Assembly: GCA_005804885.1 (NCBI GenBank)
Contig: SYOX01000208.1
Span: forward strand, 23,728 to 87,727
Direction of reading: 5' to 3'
DNA from: Pseudomonadota bacterium
GTDB lineage: Bacteria > Myxococcota_A > Bradymonadia > Bradymonadales > GCA-2716585
Length of the DNA stretch: 64,000 bases
Shown: positions 1-8,507 of the stretch, one piece after another
Layout: each line of letters begins with the position of its first letter
Numbering within the stretch: position 1 is the stretch's first letter
The notes under the pieces: model-generated
Told to the model about the DNA's origin: nothing
Databases searched by the model: none
Seen by the model: only the letters and a program-made list of their open reading frames with translations
Made by a program: the position numbers and the translations under genes

Positions 1-1157
1 CCGATCTCAAAGGGGGCCACCCTCAGGGACTCGTCCCAGGCCTCGATGGGGCCGTCGGAGATGGGGATGACGGCGACCTCGATCCCGGCGGCGGGCTTCC
101 CGACGCACACGCCCGCGCCAGCGCGGGTCTTCTCCCAGGTCTCGCCGAGGATCGTGGCGCTGTCGATGACGGCGACGGGCAGCGACTCAGTGGCCCCATA
201 AGGGGGGAAGATCAGGGCGCCCTCGGGCAGCATCGCGGCGAAGCGCTCCATGACAGGGGCGGCCAGCGGCGCCCCGGCCGAGATCACCCGCTTGAGGGTG
301 GGCAGCTTGATCTTGTGCGCCGCGCCGTAGCGCCCGACCGTGTTGAGCAGCGCTGGCGAGCCGAACATCGTCGTGACGCCAAAGTCCTCGATGGCCTCGA
401 TGATCTTGCGGGGATCGACCTGGGCGGGCCGGGTGGCGTCCATGTCGGGGATGACCGTGGTCATGCCCAGCGCCGGATCGAAGAGGGCAAAAAGCGGAAA
501 GGTGGGCAGGTCGATGTCGCCAGGCTGGATCTGGAACATCTCGCGCAGCGCCTCGACCTGGGCCGCGAAGTTGCCGTGGGTGTAGACGGCGCCCTTGGGC
601 GGGCCGGTGCTTCCGGAGGTGTACAAGATCGCGGCGATCTCGTCGGCGCGGGTGTCGGCCATCTCGAAGGGGGCCTCGTCCTCGCGGGCGATGGCGTCGA
701 GTCTGTGCCCACCCCACAAGAGCCTGGGGCCGACGGTGACCAGCGTCTTGAGGGTGGCGCGGCCCCAGCCGAAGGCGACGCGGGCGGCGTGGGCGGCCGG
801 GATGCCGATGAAGGCTTCGGGCTCGGTCCGCGCCAGGCAGGCCTTCAGGTTCTTGAGGCCGAGGCCAGGGTCGACCATGACCAGCACCGCGCCGACCTTG
901 AACATGGCAAAGACCAGCGCGAAGAGCTCCAGGCTGGGCTTGACCATCAGGACGGCGCGCGTCCCGCGGCCGATCCCGACGTCGACGAGGCCGCGGGCGA
1001 TGGCGTCGCTGCGGCGGTCGAGCTGCCGGTAGGTGTAGTGGCTGTAGAGGACCTGCCCCTGGGGGCTGCGGCCTGCTGGGAAGTAGAGCGCCGGGGTGTA
1101 GGGCTGGCGGGCGGCCTGCATGGGCAGGTAGGCGGCGATGTTGACGCGCTCGGACAT
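1..1157 (-). CDS. oleC: OleC, olefin beta-lactone synthetase (partial, C-terminus outside window)
   Basis: This is an AMP-binding (ANL superfamily) enzyme that in Ole pathways uses ATP to close a long-chain beta-hydroxy acid into a beta-lactone. About 385 residues are visible from ATG 1157. The adenylate-forming P-loop TSGSTGPPKG lies at about residues 178-188, and the PPYGATE adenine-binding motif follows near the window edge. The start codon overlaps the stop of oleB (ATGA), so translational coupling is likely. The order oleA-oleB-oleC on one strand with overlapping ends identifies it as OleC rather than a generic acyl-CoA ligase. The C-terminal hinge and lid lie beyond position 1. OleD, the NAD(P)H-dependent reductase of the pathway, is not in the window and may lie downstream of this gene. 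Confidence 0.88.
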   Translation of the reverse strand, partial: MSERVNIAAYLPMQAARQPYTPALYFPAGRSPQGQVLYSHYTYRQLDRRSDAIARGLVDVGIGRGTRAVLMVKPSLELFALVFAMFKVGAVLVMVDPGLGLKNLKACLARTEPEAFIGIPAAHAARVAFGWGRATLKTLVTVGPRLLWGGHRLDAIAREDEAPFEMADTRADEIAAILYTSGSTGPPKGAVYTHGNFAAQVEALREMFQIQPGDIDLPTFPLFALFDPALGMTTVIPDMDATRPAQVDPRKIIEAIEDFGVTTMFGSPALLNTVGRYGAAHKIKLPTLKRVISAGAPLAAPVMERFAAMLPEGALIFPPYGATESLPVAVIDSATILGETWEKTRAGAGVCVGKPAAGIEVAVIPISDGPIEAWDESLRVAPFEI

Positions 1158-2062
1158 CAGCCTGGCTCCGGGAGCGGGTGGCGGTCCAGGAAGCCCTGGA
1201 CCTGGGCGATGATCTCCGCCGAGGCGTCTTCCAGGACGTAATGGCCGCAGTCGGGGTACTCGTGGACCTCGGCCGAGGGCAGCAGCTCGCGCCAGCGAGC
1301 CAGGAAGTGGTGGTCGAAGACGAAGTCCTCGCCCCCCCAGCAGATCAGCGCCGGGCGGTCGTCGAAGGACGGCAGCGTCGCCTCGGTCTGGCTGACGATG
1401 TCATAGCCAGGGTCCGAGGGGCCGAGCGGGATGTCCTGCACGAAGCGCAAGGTCGCGATCCGGTTGTCGAAGGTGTCGTAGGGCGCCGTGTAGGCGGCCC
1501 GGACCTCGGGGCTCAAGGGCGCGCGGCGCACGCAAACCCGCGCAGCCACTGCGCTGAATGCGTTGAAGCGCCGCACGAGGAAGGCGCCGATCTTCATGTC
1601 TCGCGCGGCCCGCAGCTGCCAGTGGAAGCGCCGGGTCGAGGGCAGGTGGAAGGCGGCCGTGTTGAGGATGATCAGGCGCGCGATCCGCTCGGGCCTGCGG
1701 GCCGCCATCGCCATGCCGATCATCCCCCCCCAGTCGTGCACCACCAGCGTCAGCCTCTCCTCGATGCCCAGGTGGTCGACGAGCGCCTCAAGGTCGTCGA
1801 CCCGCTGGCCGAGCGTGTAGCTGTACCTGTCGTCGCCGGGCTTGTCGGACAGGCCGCAGCCGATGTGATCCGGGGCGATGCAGCGCGCGCGGCCCCTGAG
1901 CGACTTGATCAGCTCGCGGTAGTAGAAGGACCAGGTCGGGTTGCCGTGGACCATCAGGACGGGGTCGCCGGCGCCCTCGTCGACGTAATGATACTTCAGG
2001 CCGCCCAGGTCGAGGTGGTGGCTCTCGAAGGGGTAGAGATCCCTGGACACGATCAAGCTCAC
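1157..2062 (-). CDS. oleB: OleB, beta-lactone decarboxylase (alpha/beta hydrolase)
   Basis: OleB enzymes resemble haloalkane dehalogenases and split the OleC beta-lactone into a cis-olefin and CO2. The 301-residue protein has the oxyanion motif HGNPTW (about 39-44), the nucleophile elbow VVHDWGG with the catalytic Asp at about 110, an acidic residue in CWGGEDF, and the catalytic His in DCGHY near 274. The Asp nucleophile, rather than Ser, fits OleB. The start is GTG 2062, which overlaps the oleA stop (GTGA). Longer upstream reading frames run through oleA and are rejected. The gene is separate here, not fused to OleC as in some actinobacteria. A plain haloalkane dehalogenase is the alternative, but the neighbours argue strongly for OleB. 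Confidence 0.88.
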   Translation of the reverse strand: MSLIVSRDLYPFESHHLDLGGLKYHYVDEGAGDPVLMVHGNPTWSFYYRELIKSLRGRARCIAPDHIGCGLSDKPGDDRYSYTLGQRVDDLEALVDHLGIEERLTLVVHDWGGMIGMAMAARRPERIARLIILNTAAFHLPSTRRFHWQLRAARDMKIGAFLVRRFNAFSAVAARVCVRRAPLSPEVRAAYTAPYDTFDNRIATLRFVQDIPLGPSDPGYDIVSQTEATLPSFDDRPALICWGGEDFVFDHHFLARWRELLPSAEVHEYPDCGHYVLEDASAEIIAQVQGFLDRHPLPEPG

Positions 2063-3078
2063 CAGATCACCTCCGCCATGGCGCAGTTCAGGCCGCTGCC
2101 GATGCCCATCAAGGCCACCCGCGCCCCCGGCCTCAGGCGACCCTGCTCCGCCGACCTCGCCAGCGCGATCGGCACCGAGGCCGGCCCGACGTTGCCGTAC
2201 TCCGGGTAGATCGCCAGGATCTTGTCGACGTCGAGCCCAAGGACCCCCGCCAGCGTCTCGGTGTGGACCTTGGAGACCTGATGGAGCACCAGCTCGTCGA
2301 GCAGCTCGGCCCGCCAGCCCAGCTCCGCCTGAGCCCGGCGCCACGTCTGCGAGGCCAGCGCCACGCCCGCGTGCAGCAGCTTCTGGCTGTCCGTCTTCAT
2401 GTGGTCAAGCTGGCCCTGGCACAGCCCGTTGTGCTCGGTGGCCGCCAGCGACACGCTCCCGGTGAAGCGGTGCGCGCCGGGCGGCGCCAGCTCCGCCCGC
2501 CCCAGGACCATCGCGGCCGCGCCGGAGCCCAGCGTCAAGGTGGCGAAGTTGTCCCGGAAGGTCTGCGCGTCGCACTGCGGCGAGGCGATCCGCGCCAGCG
2601 TCTGCTCGACGATGAAGCGGCTGGACTCGCCGTCGACCACCACGCCGTACTCGATCTGCCCCCGCTCGATCATGTTGCCGATCAGCTCCATGCCGTTGAG
2701 GAAGCCCAGGCAGGCGTTGGCAATATCGAAGTTGAGGCACTCGGCCGGCAGCCGCAGGTTGCCATGCACCAGGCAGGCCGTCGAGGGCTCGACGTAATCG
2801 CGGCACACCGACGTGTTGATCAGCGCACCCAACCGCTGCGCGTCGATCCCGGACGCCCGGATGGCCTCCCGCGCCGCCTGCGTCGCCGCGTCGCTGGGCT
2901 GGACCCCCCTCGGCCAGAAGCGCCTCGCCCGGATCCCAGAGAGCCCCTCAAGCATCCCTGGCCTCAACCCCAGACGCCGAAGAGAGCCCTCGATCTGCGC
3001 TTCCATATCGGCCGACAAGATCCTGTCCGGCGCGTCGACTCCGACCACGCTCAGGATCGCGACATGGTTGAACTTCAT
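2059..3078 (-). CDS. oleA: OleA, thiolase-fold acyl-CoA condensing enzyme
   Basis: OleA performs head-to-head Claisen condensation of two fatty acyl-CoAs to a beta-ketoacid, the first step of long-chain olefin synthesis. The 339-residue protein has a FabH-like thiolase fold. The nucleophile Cys is at about residue 102 in the STACLVHG context, preceded by a Glu (VEPSTAC). His about 266 (LHQVS) and Asn about 296 (YGNVGPAS) complete the active-site triad. It is the promoter-proximal gene of an oleABC unit with four-base overlaps. Its upstream region (3079-3645) is shared with a divergent flavoenzyme gene and holds a repeat family. A generic FabH/ketoacyl synthase III is the alternative, but the operon partners make OleA the better call. 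Confidence 0.9.
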   Translation of the reverse strand: MKFNHVAILSVVGVDAPDRILSADMEAQIEGSLRRLGLRPGMLEGLSGIRARRFWPRGVQPSDAATQAAREAIRASGIDAQRLGALINTSVCRDYVEPSTACLVHGNLRLPAECLNFDIANACLGFLNGMELIGNMIERGQIEYGVVVDGESSRFIVEQTLARIASPQCDAQTFRDNFATLTLGSGAAAMVLGRAELAPPGAHRFTGSVSLAATEHNGLCQGQLDHMKTDSQKLLHAGVALASQTWRRAQAELGWRAELLDELVLHQVSKVHTETLAGVLGLDVDKILAIYPEYGNVGPASVPIALARSAEQGRLRPGARVALMGIGSGLNCAMAEVIW

Positions 3079-3238
3079 GGCGGACCGGTGCCCCTCTCAA
3101 CAAGACGACGGCGCCGATGGCGGCGCCTGCCAGATCGCTGCCTCCACTACCACGTTTCATCGCCCGTTGAAAGGCCGCCGCACCTCGCCCTGTCCGGTCG
3201 CGTCATCCCCCGTGACGCGCTGAGTCAAGCTCGACCCC

Positions 3239-3570
3239 GCACTCCACCCCCTGTCCCCCTCCTCCCTCCGGAAGGAGGGGGGACGCTCGTATTACGGGCA
3301 AGGTGGTTCGCACTCCACCCCCTGTCCCCCTCCTCGTTTCACAAGGAGGGGGGACGCTTGTATTACGGCTTCGGGTGGATCGAGTCCCGCCACGACGACA
3401 TCACCACCCGCCCCACACGGCCACCGATCCCGGCGAAGGCTCCTGCGGCCCGCCCCCAAACCACCGTGTCCGTAATACGAGCGTCCCCCCTCCTTCCGGA
3501 GGGAGGAGGGGGACAGGGGGTGGAGTGCGGGGACAGGGGGTGGAATGCGGGGGACAGGGGCTGGAGTGCG
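3239..3570. repeat. 59-bp intergenic repeat family, three full copies with a perfect inverted pair
   Basis: Copies lie at 3239-3297 (plus), 3310-3368 (plus) and 3470-3528 (minus). The first and third are exact reverse complements over 59 bp. The second differs mainly in the central hairpin. Each copy begins GCACTCCACCCCCTGTCC, contains a CCTCC/GGAGG hairpin and ends GTATTACGG. Two further partial units (GGACAGGGG-TGGARTGCG) follow to about 3570. The array fills the intergenic space between divergent oleA and the flavoenzyme gene. It looks like a REP-type or MITE-like element, and a diverged relative is at 54974-55029. I see no gene in 3079-3645. Confidence 0.85.
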
Positions 3571-3645
3571 AAGCCCTCCCAAGAGCGCCGGCTCGACGGT
3601 TGCGGCGATCCGCGCAAAAGGGCACTGTCTCGATCCGAGCGCAGA

Positions 3646-5064
3646 ATGGACGATCCGAGCCCGAGGCGCGCCGTGAGTCACCACGCCTTCACCAACTGGT
3701 CGGGGCTGCACCGATGCAAGCCCACACGATCTTGTCAGCCCCGAGACGAGGCCGAGCTCATCGAGGTGCTCCTTGAAGCCCGACGACGAGGGCAGATCGT
3801 CCGCGTCGTCGGCGCCGGACACTCCTGGTCGGACGCCGCCTGCACCGACGGCGTCCTGATCAACCTCGACCGGATGGACCGCACCCTGCACATCGACGAG
3901 CGCGCCTGCACCATCCGCGTCCAGGCCGGCCTGCGCCTCAAGGCCCTCAACGCGCGGCTGGCCCAGGCCGGGCTCGCCATGTCCAACCTCGGCTCGATCT
4001 CCGAGCAGAGCGTCGCCGGCGCCATCTCCACCGGCACCCACGGCTCCGGCGCCGCCTTCGGCAGCCTCTCGACCATGGTCCGACGCCTGCGCCTGATCAC
4101 CGCCGAGGGCCGCGCCATCGACCTCGACCGCGACAGCGGCGACCTCTTTCGCGCCGCCTGCCTCAGCCTCGGCGCCCTCGGCGTCATCACCGAGGTCACC
4201 CTCCAGTGCGAGCCGGCCTTTCGCCTCCACGAGCGCGCCTTCGGCATGGCCTTCGATGAAGCCTGCGAGACCATGGACGCCCTCGTAGACGCCCACGAGC
4301 ACGTCAAGCTCTGGTGGCTGCCCCACACCGACCGCGTCATGGTCTACGCCATGAACCGCGCTGACCTCCCCCCCACCGTCGGCCCCGGCACCGGCAACCT
4401 GCCGCGCTCACTCGCCGAGCGCGCCATCGCCGGCCTCACCCCTCCAGACTCCCGCCCGCCCGGCGAGGGCGTCGATCTGGTCGCGGTCACCGATCACCTC
4501 GTCAACGTGCACGTCTTCGACGGCCTGCTCAAGCTCGGCGGCCGCCACCCGGCCCTGATCCCCTGGGTCAACCACGGCGTCGCCGCCGCCTACTTCATCG
4601 ACCGCGAGCGCGTCGGCCGCAGCGATCGCCTCTTCAACGTCCCCATGCCGCCCGTCCACCGCGAGATGGAGTACGGCATCCCCCGACCCCAGGCCGCCCC
4701 GACCCTCCGGCGCCTGCGCGCCCTGATCGAGCGCCGCGCCCTGCGCGTCAACTTCATCGTCGAGCTTCGCTTCGTCGCCGCCGACGACCTCCTGCTCAGC
4801 GGCGCCTTCGGCCGCCAGAGCTGCCAGCTCGGCGCCTACATGGCCCAGGCCCCCGATCTGGACGCCTACTTCAAGCTCTTCGAAGCCATGGCCCTGGAGA
4901 TCGGCGGCCGACCTCACTGGGGCAAGGAGTTCTCCGCCTCCGCCGAGGCCCTGCGCGCCTGCCTGCCACGCCTCGACGACTTCAACGCCCTGCGCCGCGA
5001 TCTCGACCCCGATGGCCTCTTCGCCAACCCCTTCATCCGGCGGATCTTCGCCCCGACGCCATGA
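3646..5064 (+). CDS. FAD-linked oxidase of the sugar-1,4-lactone oxidase (ALO/GLO) family
   Basis: The 472-residue protein has an N-terminal PCMH-type FAD-binding domain followed by an ALO (arabinono-lactone oxidase) domain. The motif GAGHSWS near residue 60 carries the His that is covalently flavinylated in this family. STGTHGSG is the second flavin-contact motif, and the C-terminal RPHWGKEF is the family signature. Relatives oxidise aldonolactones or alditols with oxygen as acceptor, and the substrate here cannot be told. ATG 3646 is chosen because the frame upstream runs through the repeat array without coding character. No strong Shine-Dalgarno is visible, and GTG 3673 is possible. The stop overlaps the next gene by ATGA. 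No signal peptide is seen, so it is probably cytoplasmic. Confidence 0.87.
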   Translation: MDDPSPRRAVSHHAFTNWSGLHRCKPTRSCQPRDEAELIEVLLEARRRGQIVRVVGAGHSWSDAACTDGVLINLDRMDRTLHIDERACTIRVQAGLRLKALNARLAQAGLAMSNLGSISEQSVAGAISTGTHGSGAAFGSLSTMVRRLRLITAEGRAIDLDRDSGDLFRAACLSLGALGVITEVTLQCEPAFRLHERAFGMAFDEACETMDALVDAHEHVKLWWLPHTDRVMVYAMNRADLPPTVGPGTGNLPRSLAERAIAGLTPPDSRPPGEGVDLVAVTDHLVNVHVFDGLLKLGGRHPALIPWVNHGVAAAYFIDRERVGRSDRLFNVPMPPVHREMEYGIPRPQAAPTLRRLRALIERRALRVNFIVELRFVAADDLLLSGAFGRQSCQLGAYMAQAPDLDAYFKLFEAMALEIGGRPHWGKEFSASAEALRACLPRLDDFNALRRDLDPDGLFANPFIRRIFAPTP

Positions 5065-6644
5065 CCCCACACCCCCCCATCGCTCCCCCTCGGCCCCTCA
5101 CCGCGCCCCGCGGCGTGCAGCCCCTCACCGCGCTCCTCGGCGCGCTGGTCCTCATCGCGACCTCGTCGGCCTGCGAGCGACACCCCGAGCCTGCCCCCGA
5201 CGGCGCCTCAAGCGCGCCGAAGCCCGCGCGCGATCCCGAGCGCGATCCCGAGCGTGATCCCGAGCGTGATCCCGCGCCCGATGGTGCGCCATCTGATGCG
5301 GCAGACGTCGCTCAACATGTTGATCTGAAAGGTGAAACTCAATATGACTCCGCCGACGCCGGGGCGCCCCTGGCCGAGGGCTCGGCACAGGACAGGGGCG
5401 CGCCTCAAGGGCAGGCCGCGCCGGGAGGCGAGTCGGCGGCGGGAGGCGAGTCGGCGGCGGACAGGGCCGCGAAGGACCCGAGCGTGCTGGTGGCGCCGGA
5501 TCGCTACGCGCGGGTCATCCCTCGGGCGACGTGGCCCTTCAAGGCCCGCTACGGCAACCTCTGCTACGAGGGCAACAACATCAACATGCGCGGCGACGCC
5601 GACGCGGCGGGGCTCTACGCCGCGTCGGGGGAGGAGGTGGCGACCCGCTGGAGGGAGTTCTCGCGAGGCTCCGGGTGCGTGTTCGTGCTCCGGGACTCGC
5701 TCTTCAGCCAGCAGGACCACCCGCACAAGCAGGCGCCCACGGCGCTGATGATGCCGCCGAACTACGTCACGGTGGCCGTCGCCGAGGTGATGGCCGGCAA
5801 GGCGCTGGAGTCCATCAAAGCCCCCGATCCCGAGGACGACGCCGCCTGGCTTCGCCTCTCGACGCCTCGGGAGGTCTTCGGCAGCTTCCCCCCCAGCGAG
5901 CTCCTCTTCACCCTGTCCACCTCCCCGATCAAGGGCGCCCAGAGCCCCGAGGCCGTCCGAAATGCGCGCCTGTCGCTCCGCTCCCTGGCCGCCGACACCG
6001 ACGCCCTGTGCGCGCTGGCCCACCTCGGCCCCGAGGCCGTCGCCCAGGCCGGCGCCCAGCGCATCTCCGCCAGCGACGCCCGCTACTTCACCGCGCCGCT
6101 TCGCCGCGACAGGATCGTCCCCATCTTCGTCGAGAACCCGACCGACAAGGAGATCGAGGAAGGCAAGGGCATGGGCGCCTCTGGCCTCACCCTCCCTCCC
6201 GCCGCCCTGGCCCTGGCCACCCGCGTCGTCTACCGCGAGCGCCTCCGCCACGGCGACCTCGCCGTCGAGCGATACGACCTCTCCAGCCCCGCCGAGCGCC
6301 GCCGCGCCATCGCCCTGCTCGAAACCCTGATCCCGCCCCGCGACGGAGAAGCCGGGCGCGTCTGGCTCTGGGTCACCGGCCCCCTCGACAAGAAGGCCAA
6401 GCTCAAGGGCCAGGACGCGACCGCCTTCATCGACGCCTTCCGCAAGGAGGTCGCCGCCGCGCCTGTCGACCTCGCCCGCCTGCGCTTCGTCAGCAAACCC
6501 CAGGTCGATCTCCCAAAGGGTCAAGAACGCTCAGGAATCTTCGAGGCCGCGCTGGACAGGTTCGAGCGCCTCGACCTGCCCCTGAGCGTGCTCCTGACCA
6601 CCGAAGGGCTCAAGGCGCTGATCAAGGCCCCCAAAAACCGTTGA
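5061..6644 (+). CDS. Putative lipoprotein of unknown function
   Basis: I do not recognise this 527-residue protein. It has a long basic N-terminus, then a hydrophobic stretch ending in the lipobox-like sequence LIATSSAC near residue 38, so an outer-membrane or periplasmic lipoprotein is likely. Next comes a low-complexity linker with a DPER repeat encoded by a 12-bp tandem repeat, then about 80 Ala/Gly/Glu-rich residues. The folded part (from about residue 140) contains a motif with paired cysteines (GNLCYEG and SGCVF). It overlaps the upstream flavoenzyme gene by ATGA, so the two are probably translated together, which could link it to an envelope role for that enzyme. No catalytic motif is evident. 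Confidence 0.75.
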   Translation: MTPHPPIAPPRPLTAPRGVQPLTALLGALVLIATSSACERHPEPAPDGASSAPKPARDPERDPERDPERDPAPDGAPSDAADVAQHVDLKGETQYDSADAGAPLAEGSAQDRGAPQGQAAPGGESAAGGESAADRAAKDPSVLVAPDRYARVIPRATWPFKARYGNLCYEGNNINMRGDADAAGLYAASGEEVATRWREFSRGSGCVFVLRDSLFSQQDHPHKQAPTALMMPPNYVTVAVAEVMAGKALESIKAPDPEDDAAWLRLSTPREVFGSFPPSELLFTLSTSPIKGAQSPEAVRNARLSLRSLAADTDALCALAHLGPEAVAQAGAQRISASDARYFTAPLRRDRIVPIFVENPTDKEIEEGKGMGASGLTLPPAALALATRVVYRERLRHGDLAVERYDLSSPAERRRAIALLETLIPPRDGEAGRVWLWVTGPLDKKAKLKGQDATAFIDAFRKEVAAAPVDLARLRFVSKPQVDLPKGQERSGIFEAALDRFERLDLPLSVLLTTEGLKALIKAPKNR

Positions 6645-6716
6645 TCCCAACCCCTCGGAGGGCCTGAACCCCCCGCGCCGCGACCCAGCGGCCGGCGACA
6701 ACGACAGGAGGCCGTG

Positions 6717-7247
6717 ATGGCAGCGTGGAGCGCGGACGAGCTTGAGGCGGCCTTTCGCCGATACTGGCAGACGGGGGCCGTCGGGGAGGACTGGAGCGGC
6801 TGGGCCGACCTCTTCACCGAGGACGTGGAGTACGTCGAGCACTTCCTCGGGGCCATGCGCGGCCGGGAGACCATCCGGGCCTGGATCGTGCCCCTGATGG
6901 CCCGCTACGGCGAGCTCTACACCGCCTACGAGTGGCACACCATCGACGTCGCACGCGGGCGAGTCGTCTTCACCATGCAGAACCGCCGCGACCACCCCGA
7001 CGGGCAGAGCGCCATCGACTTCTCCGGCATCTCCATGATCGATTACGCCGGCGGCGGGCTGTGGCGCCGCCAGGAGGACTACTGGGCCGCACCCGCCGCC
7101 GAACGCTGCTTCAAGCTCTACCAGGACGCCCGAAAGGCCATCGATCCCGACCACGACAAGAAACGCACCCGCAAGGACTGGGGCCTGGGCCCCTCCTGGT
7201 GCCAGGGGCCGCCGCTTGGCCCAGGCTCGATCCTCATCACCTCCTGA
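6717..7247 (+). CDS. SnoaL/NTF2-like fold protein
   Basis: This 176-residue protein looks like a SnoaL-like (NTF2 superfamily) polypeptide. It has the typical opening helix, ELEAAFRRYWQTG, then WADLFTEDVEYVEHFLG and an FSGISMIDYAGGGLW strand segment ending in RRQEDYW. Such proteins are small cone-shaped hydratases, isomerases, cyclases or binding proteins in secondary metabolism and steroid or aromatic breakdown. ATG 6717 is preferred over GTG 6714 because AGGAGG at 6706-6711 is better spaced from it. The Rieske oxygenase gene follows on the same strand after a 150-bp gap, so a shared catabolic role is possible but not shown. The substrate is unknown. Confidence 0.75.
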   Translation: MAAWSADELEAAFRRYWQTGAVGEDWSGWADLFTEDVEYVEHFLGAMRGRETIRAWIVPLMARYGELYTAYEWHTIDVARGRVVFTMQNRRDHPDGQSAIDFSGISMIDYAGGGLWRRQEDYWAAPAAERCFKLYQDARKAIDPDHDKKRTRKDWGLGPSWCQGPPLGPGSILITS

Positions 7248-7399
7248 TCGGTGGCTGGATGTGCCGCGATCAAGGGTCGGCGACGACCCCATCGCCTCTC
7301 GATCTTGAGTTCTGCGGCTGAAACATGTTCTAGTTCTTCTCAAGTGGGGCGTGCGGCGTCGGCGTGTGGCGTGGTTGTCGGCAGAAGGGGAGGGGAGCG

Positions 7400-8443
7400 G
7401 TGGCGACGAGGTATCGGATCGAGGGGTTCCCGCGGGGCTGGTTCATGGTGTTGTTCTCCGACGAGCTGGCCGTCGGGGCGATGCACAAGATGAAGTACTT
7501 CGGGCGCTCGCTGATGGCGTGGCGCGGCGAGGACGGGGTGGCGCGGATCATGGACGCGCACTGCCCGCACCTGGGGGCGAACATCGCGGCCGGGGGCAAG
7601 GTCGAGGGCAACACGGTCGTGTGCCCCTTCCACCTGTGGCGCTTTGACACCCTGGGCCAGTGCGTCGAGATCCCTTACTGCGACGGGCCGATTTCGAAGA
7701 AGGCCACGCTGGGATCGTGGCCGGTCATCGAGCGCAACGGGATGATCTTCGTCTGGCACCACCCGGAGGGCGAGGGGCCGGACTTTGACGTGCCTTCGCT
7801 GCCCAACGATGGGTCTTCGGAGTGGACGCCGTGGCGCCACCATGTGTTGCGGATCAAGACCCACTCGAAGGAGATCGTGGAGAACGTCGTGGATCTGGCG
7901 CACTTCATGCCCGTCCACGGCACGCACGTGGAGACCTTCGTCAACGAGTTCGACGGCCACAAGGCGATCCAGCGCACGAAGGGGACGGCCTACCCGAGAG
8001 GCGGGGGCAAGGACCGCTTTGAGCTCGACGCGATCTATTACGGCCCTGGTTATCAGATCTCGGACATGCGGGGCTACCTGCACAGCCTGCTCGTCAACGC
8101 GCACACCATGATCGACGAGCACACGCTGGATCTGCGCTTCGGCGTCTCGCTCAAGCCGCGCGGCAGCTCCGAGCACAACGACGCCTTCGCCGAGGCCTAC
8201 ATCAAGAACCTGACGACGGGCTTTCTTGAGGACGTCGAGATCTGGGAGAACAAGGTCTATCGGGACACGCCGCTGCTGGCCCGCAGCGACGGCCCGATCA
8301 TGAAGTTGCGCAGGTGGTACGCGCAGTTCTACACCCAGGACGGCCCCAGGGGGGCGTCCGCGACCGGCCTGCAGCCGGGCGGGCCCTGGCAAGTGGGTCG
8401 GCTCCAGAGCGGCGCCGCGCCGGTCGACGAGGAGGAGGAGTAG
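7400..8443 (+). CDS. Rieske non-haem iron oxygenase, KshA-like
   Basis: The protein has 347 residues from GTG 7400, which follows the purine-rich AGGGGAG. The Rieske [2Fe-2S] ligands are present as CPH (in DAHCPHLGAN) and CPFH (in VVCPFHLWRF). The mononuclear iron site is seen as DLAHFMPVHGTH, the usual D-x2-H-x4-H spacing. Overall length and the ENVVDLAHF context resemble 3-ketosteroid 9-alpha-hydroxylase oxygenase subunits and related single-component-type Rieske monooxygenases. A reductase partner is not in the window. The natural substrate (steroid, terpenoid or aromatic) cannot be told from sequence. The 3' end lies in a 35-bp direct duplication and encodes an acidic VDEEEE tail. Confidence 0.88.
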   Translation: MATRYRIEGFPRGWFMVLFSDELAVGAMHKMKYFGRSLMAWRGEDGVARIMDAHCPHLGANIAAGGKVEGNTVVCPFHLWRFDTLGQCVEIPYCDGPISKKATLGSWPVIERNGMIFVWHHPEGEGPDFDVPSLPNDGSSEWTPWRHHVLRIKTHSKEIVENVVDLAHFMPVHGTHVETFVNEFDGHKAIQRTKGTAYPRGGGKDRFELDAIYYGPGYQISDMRGYLHSLLVNAHTMIDEHTLDLRFGVSLKPRGSSEHNDAFAEAYIKNLTTGFLEDVEIWENKVYRDTPLLARSDGPIMKLRRWYAQFYTQDGPRGASATGLQPGGPWQVGRLQSGAAPVDEEEE

Positions 8444-8494
8444 CGGCGCGCGGGGCCGGCGACGAGGAGGAGGAGCGGCGGCGCGCGGGGCCGT
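8425..8494. repeat. 35-bp tandem duplication spanning the Rieske gene stop
   Basis: Two adjacent copies (8425-8459 and 8460-8494) begin CGACGAGGAGGAGGAG and end CGGGGCCG. They differ chiefly where the first copy carries the TAG stop of the oxygenase gene and the second has CGG. It looks like a recent slippage duplication. Confidence 0.8.
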
Positions 8495-8507
8495 CGAGGA
8501 TGGCTTC

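Noticed and set aside
2263..3645. Plus-strand extension of the flavoenzyme gene
   Set aside because: It runs antisense to oleA and through the repeat array. Only the part from about 3646 resembles the ALO family.
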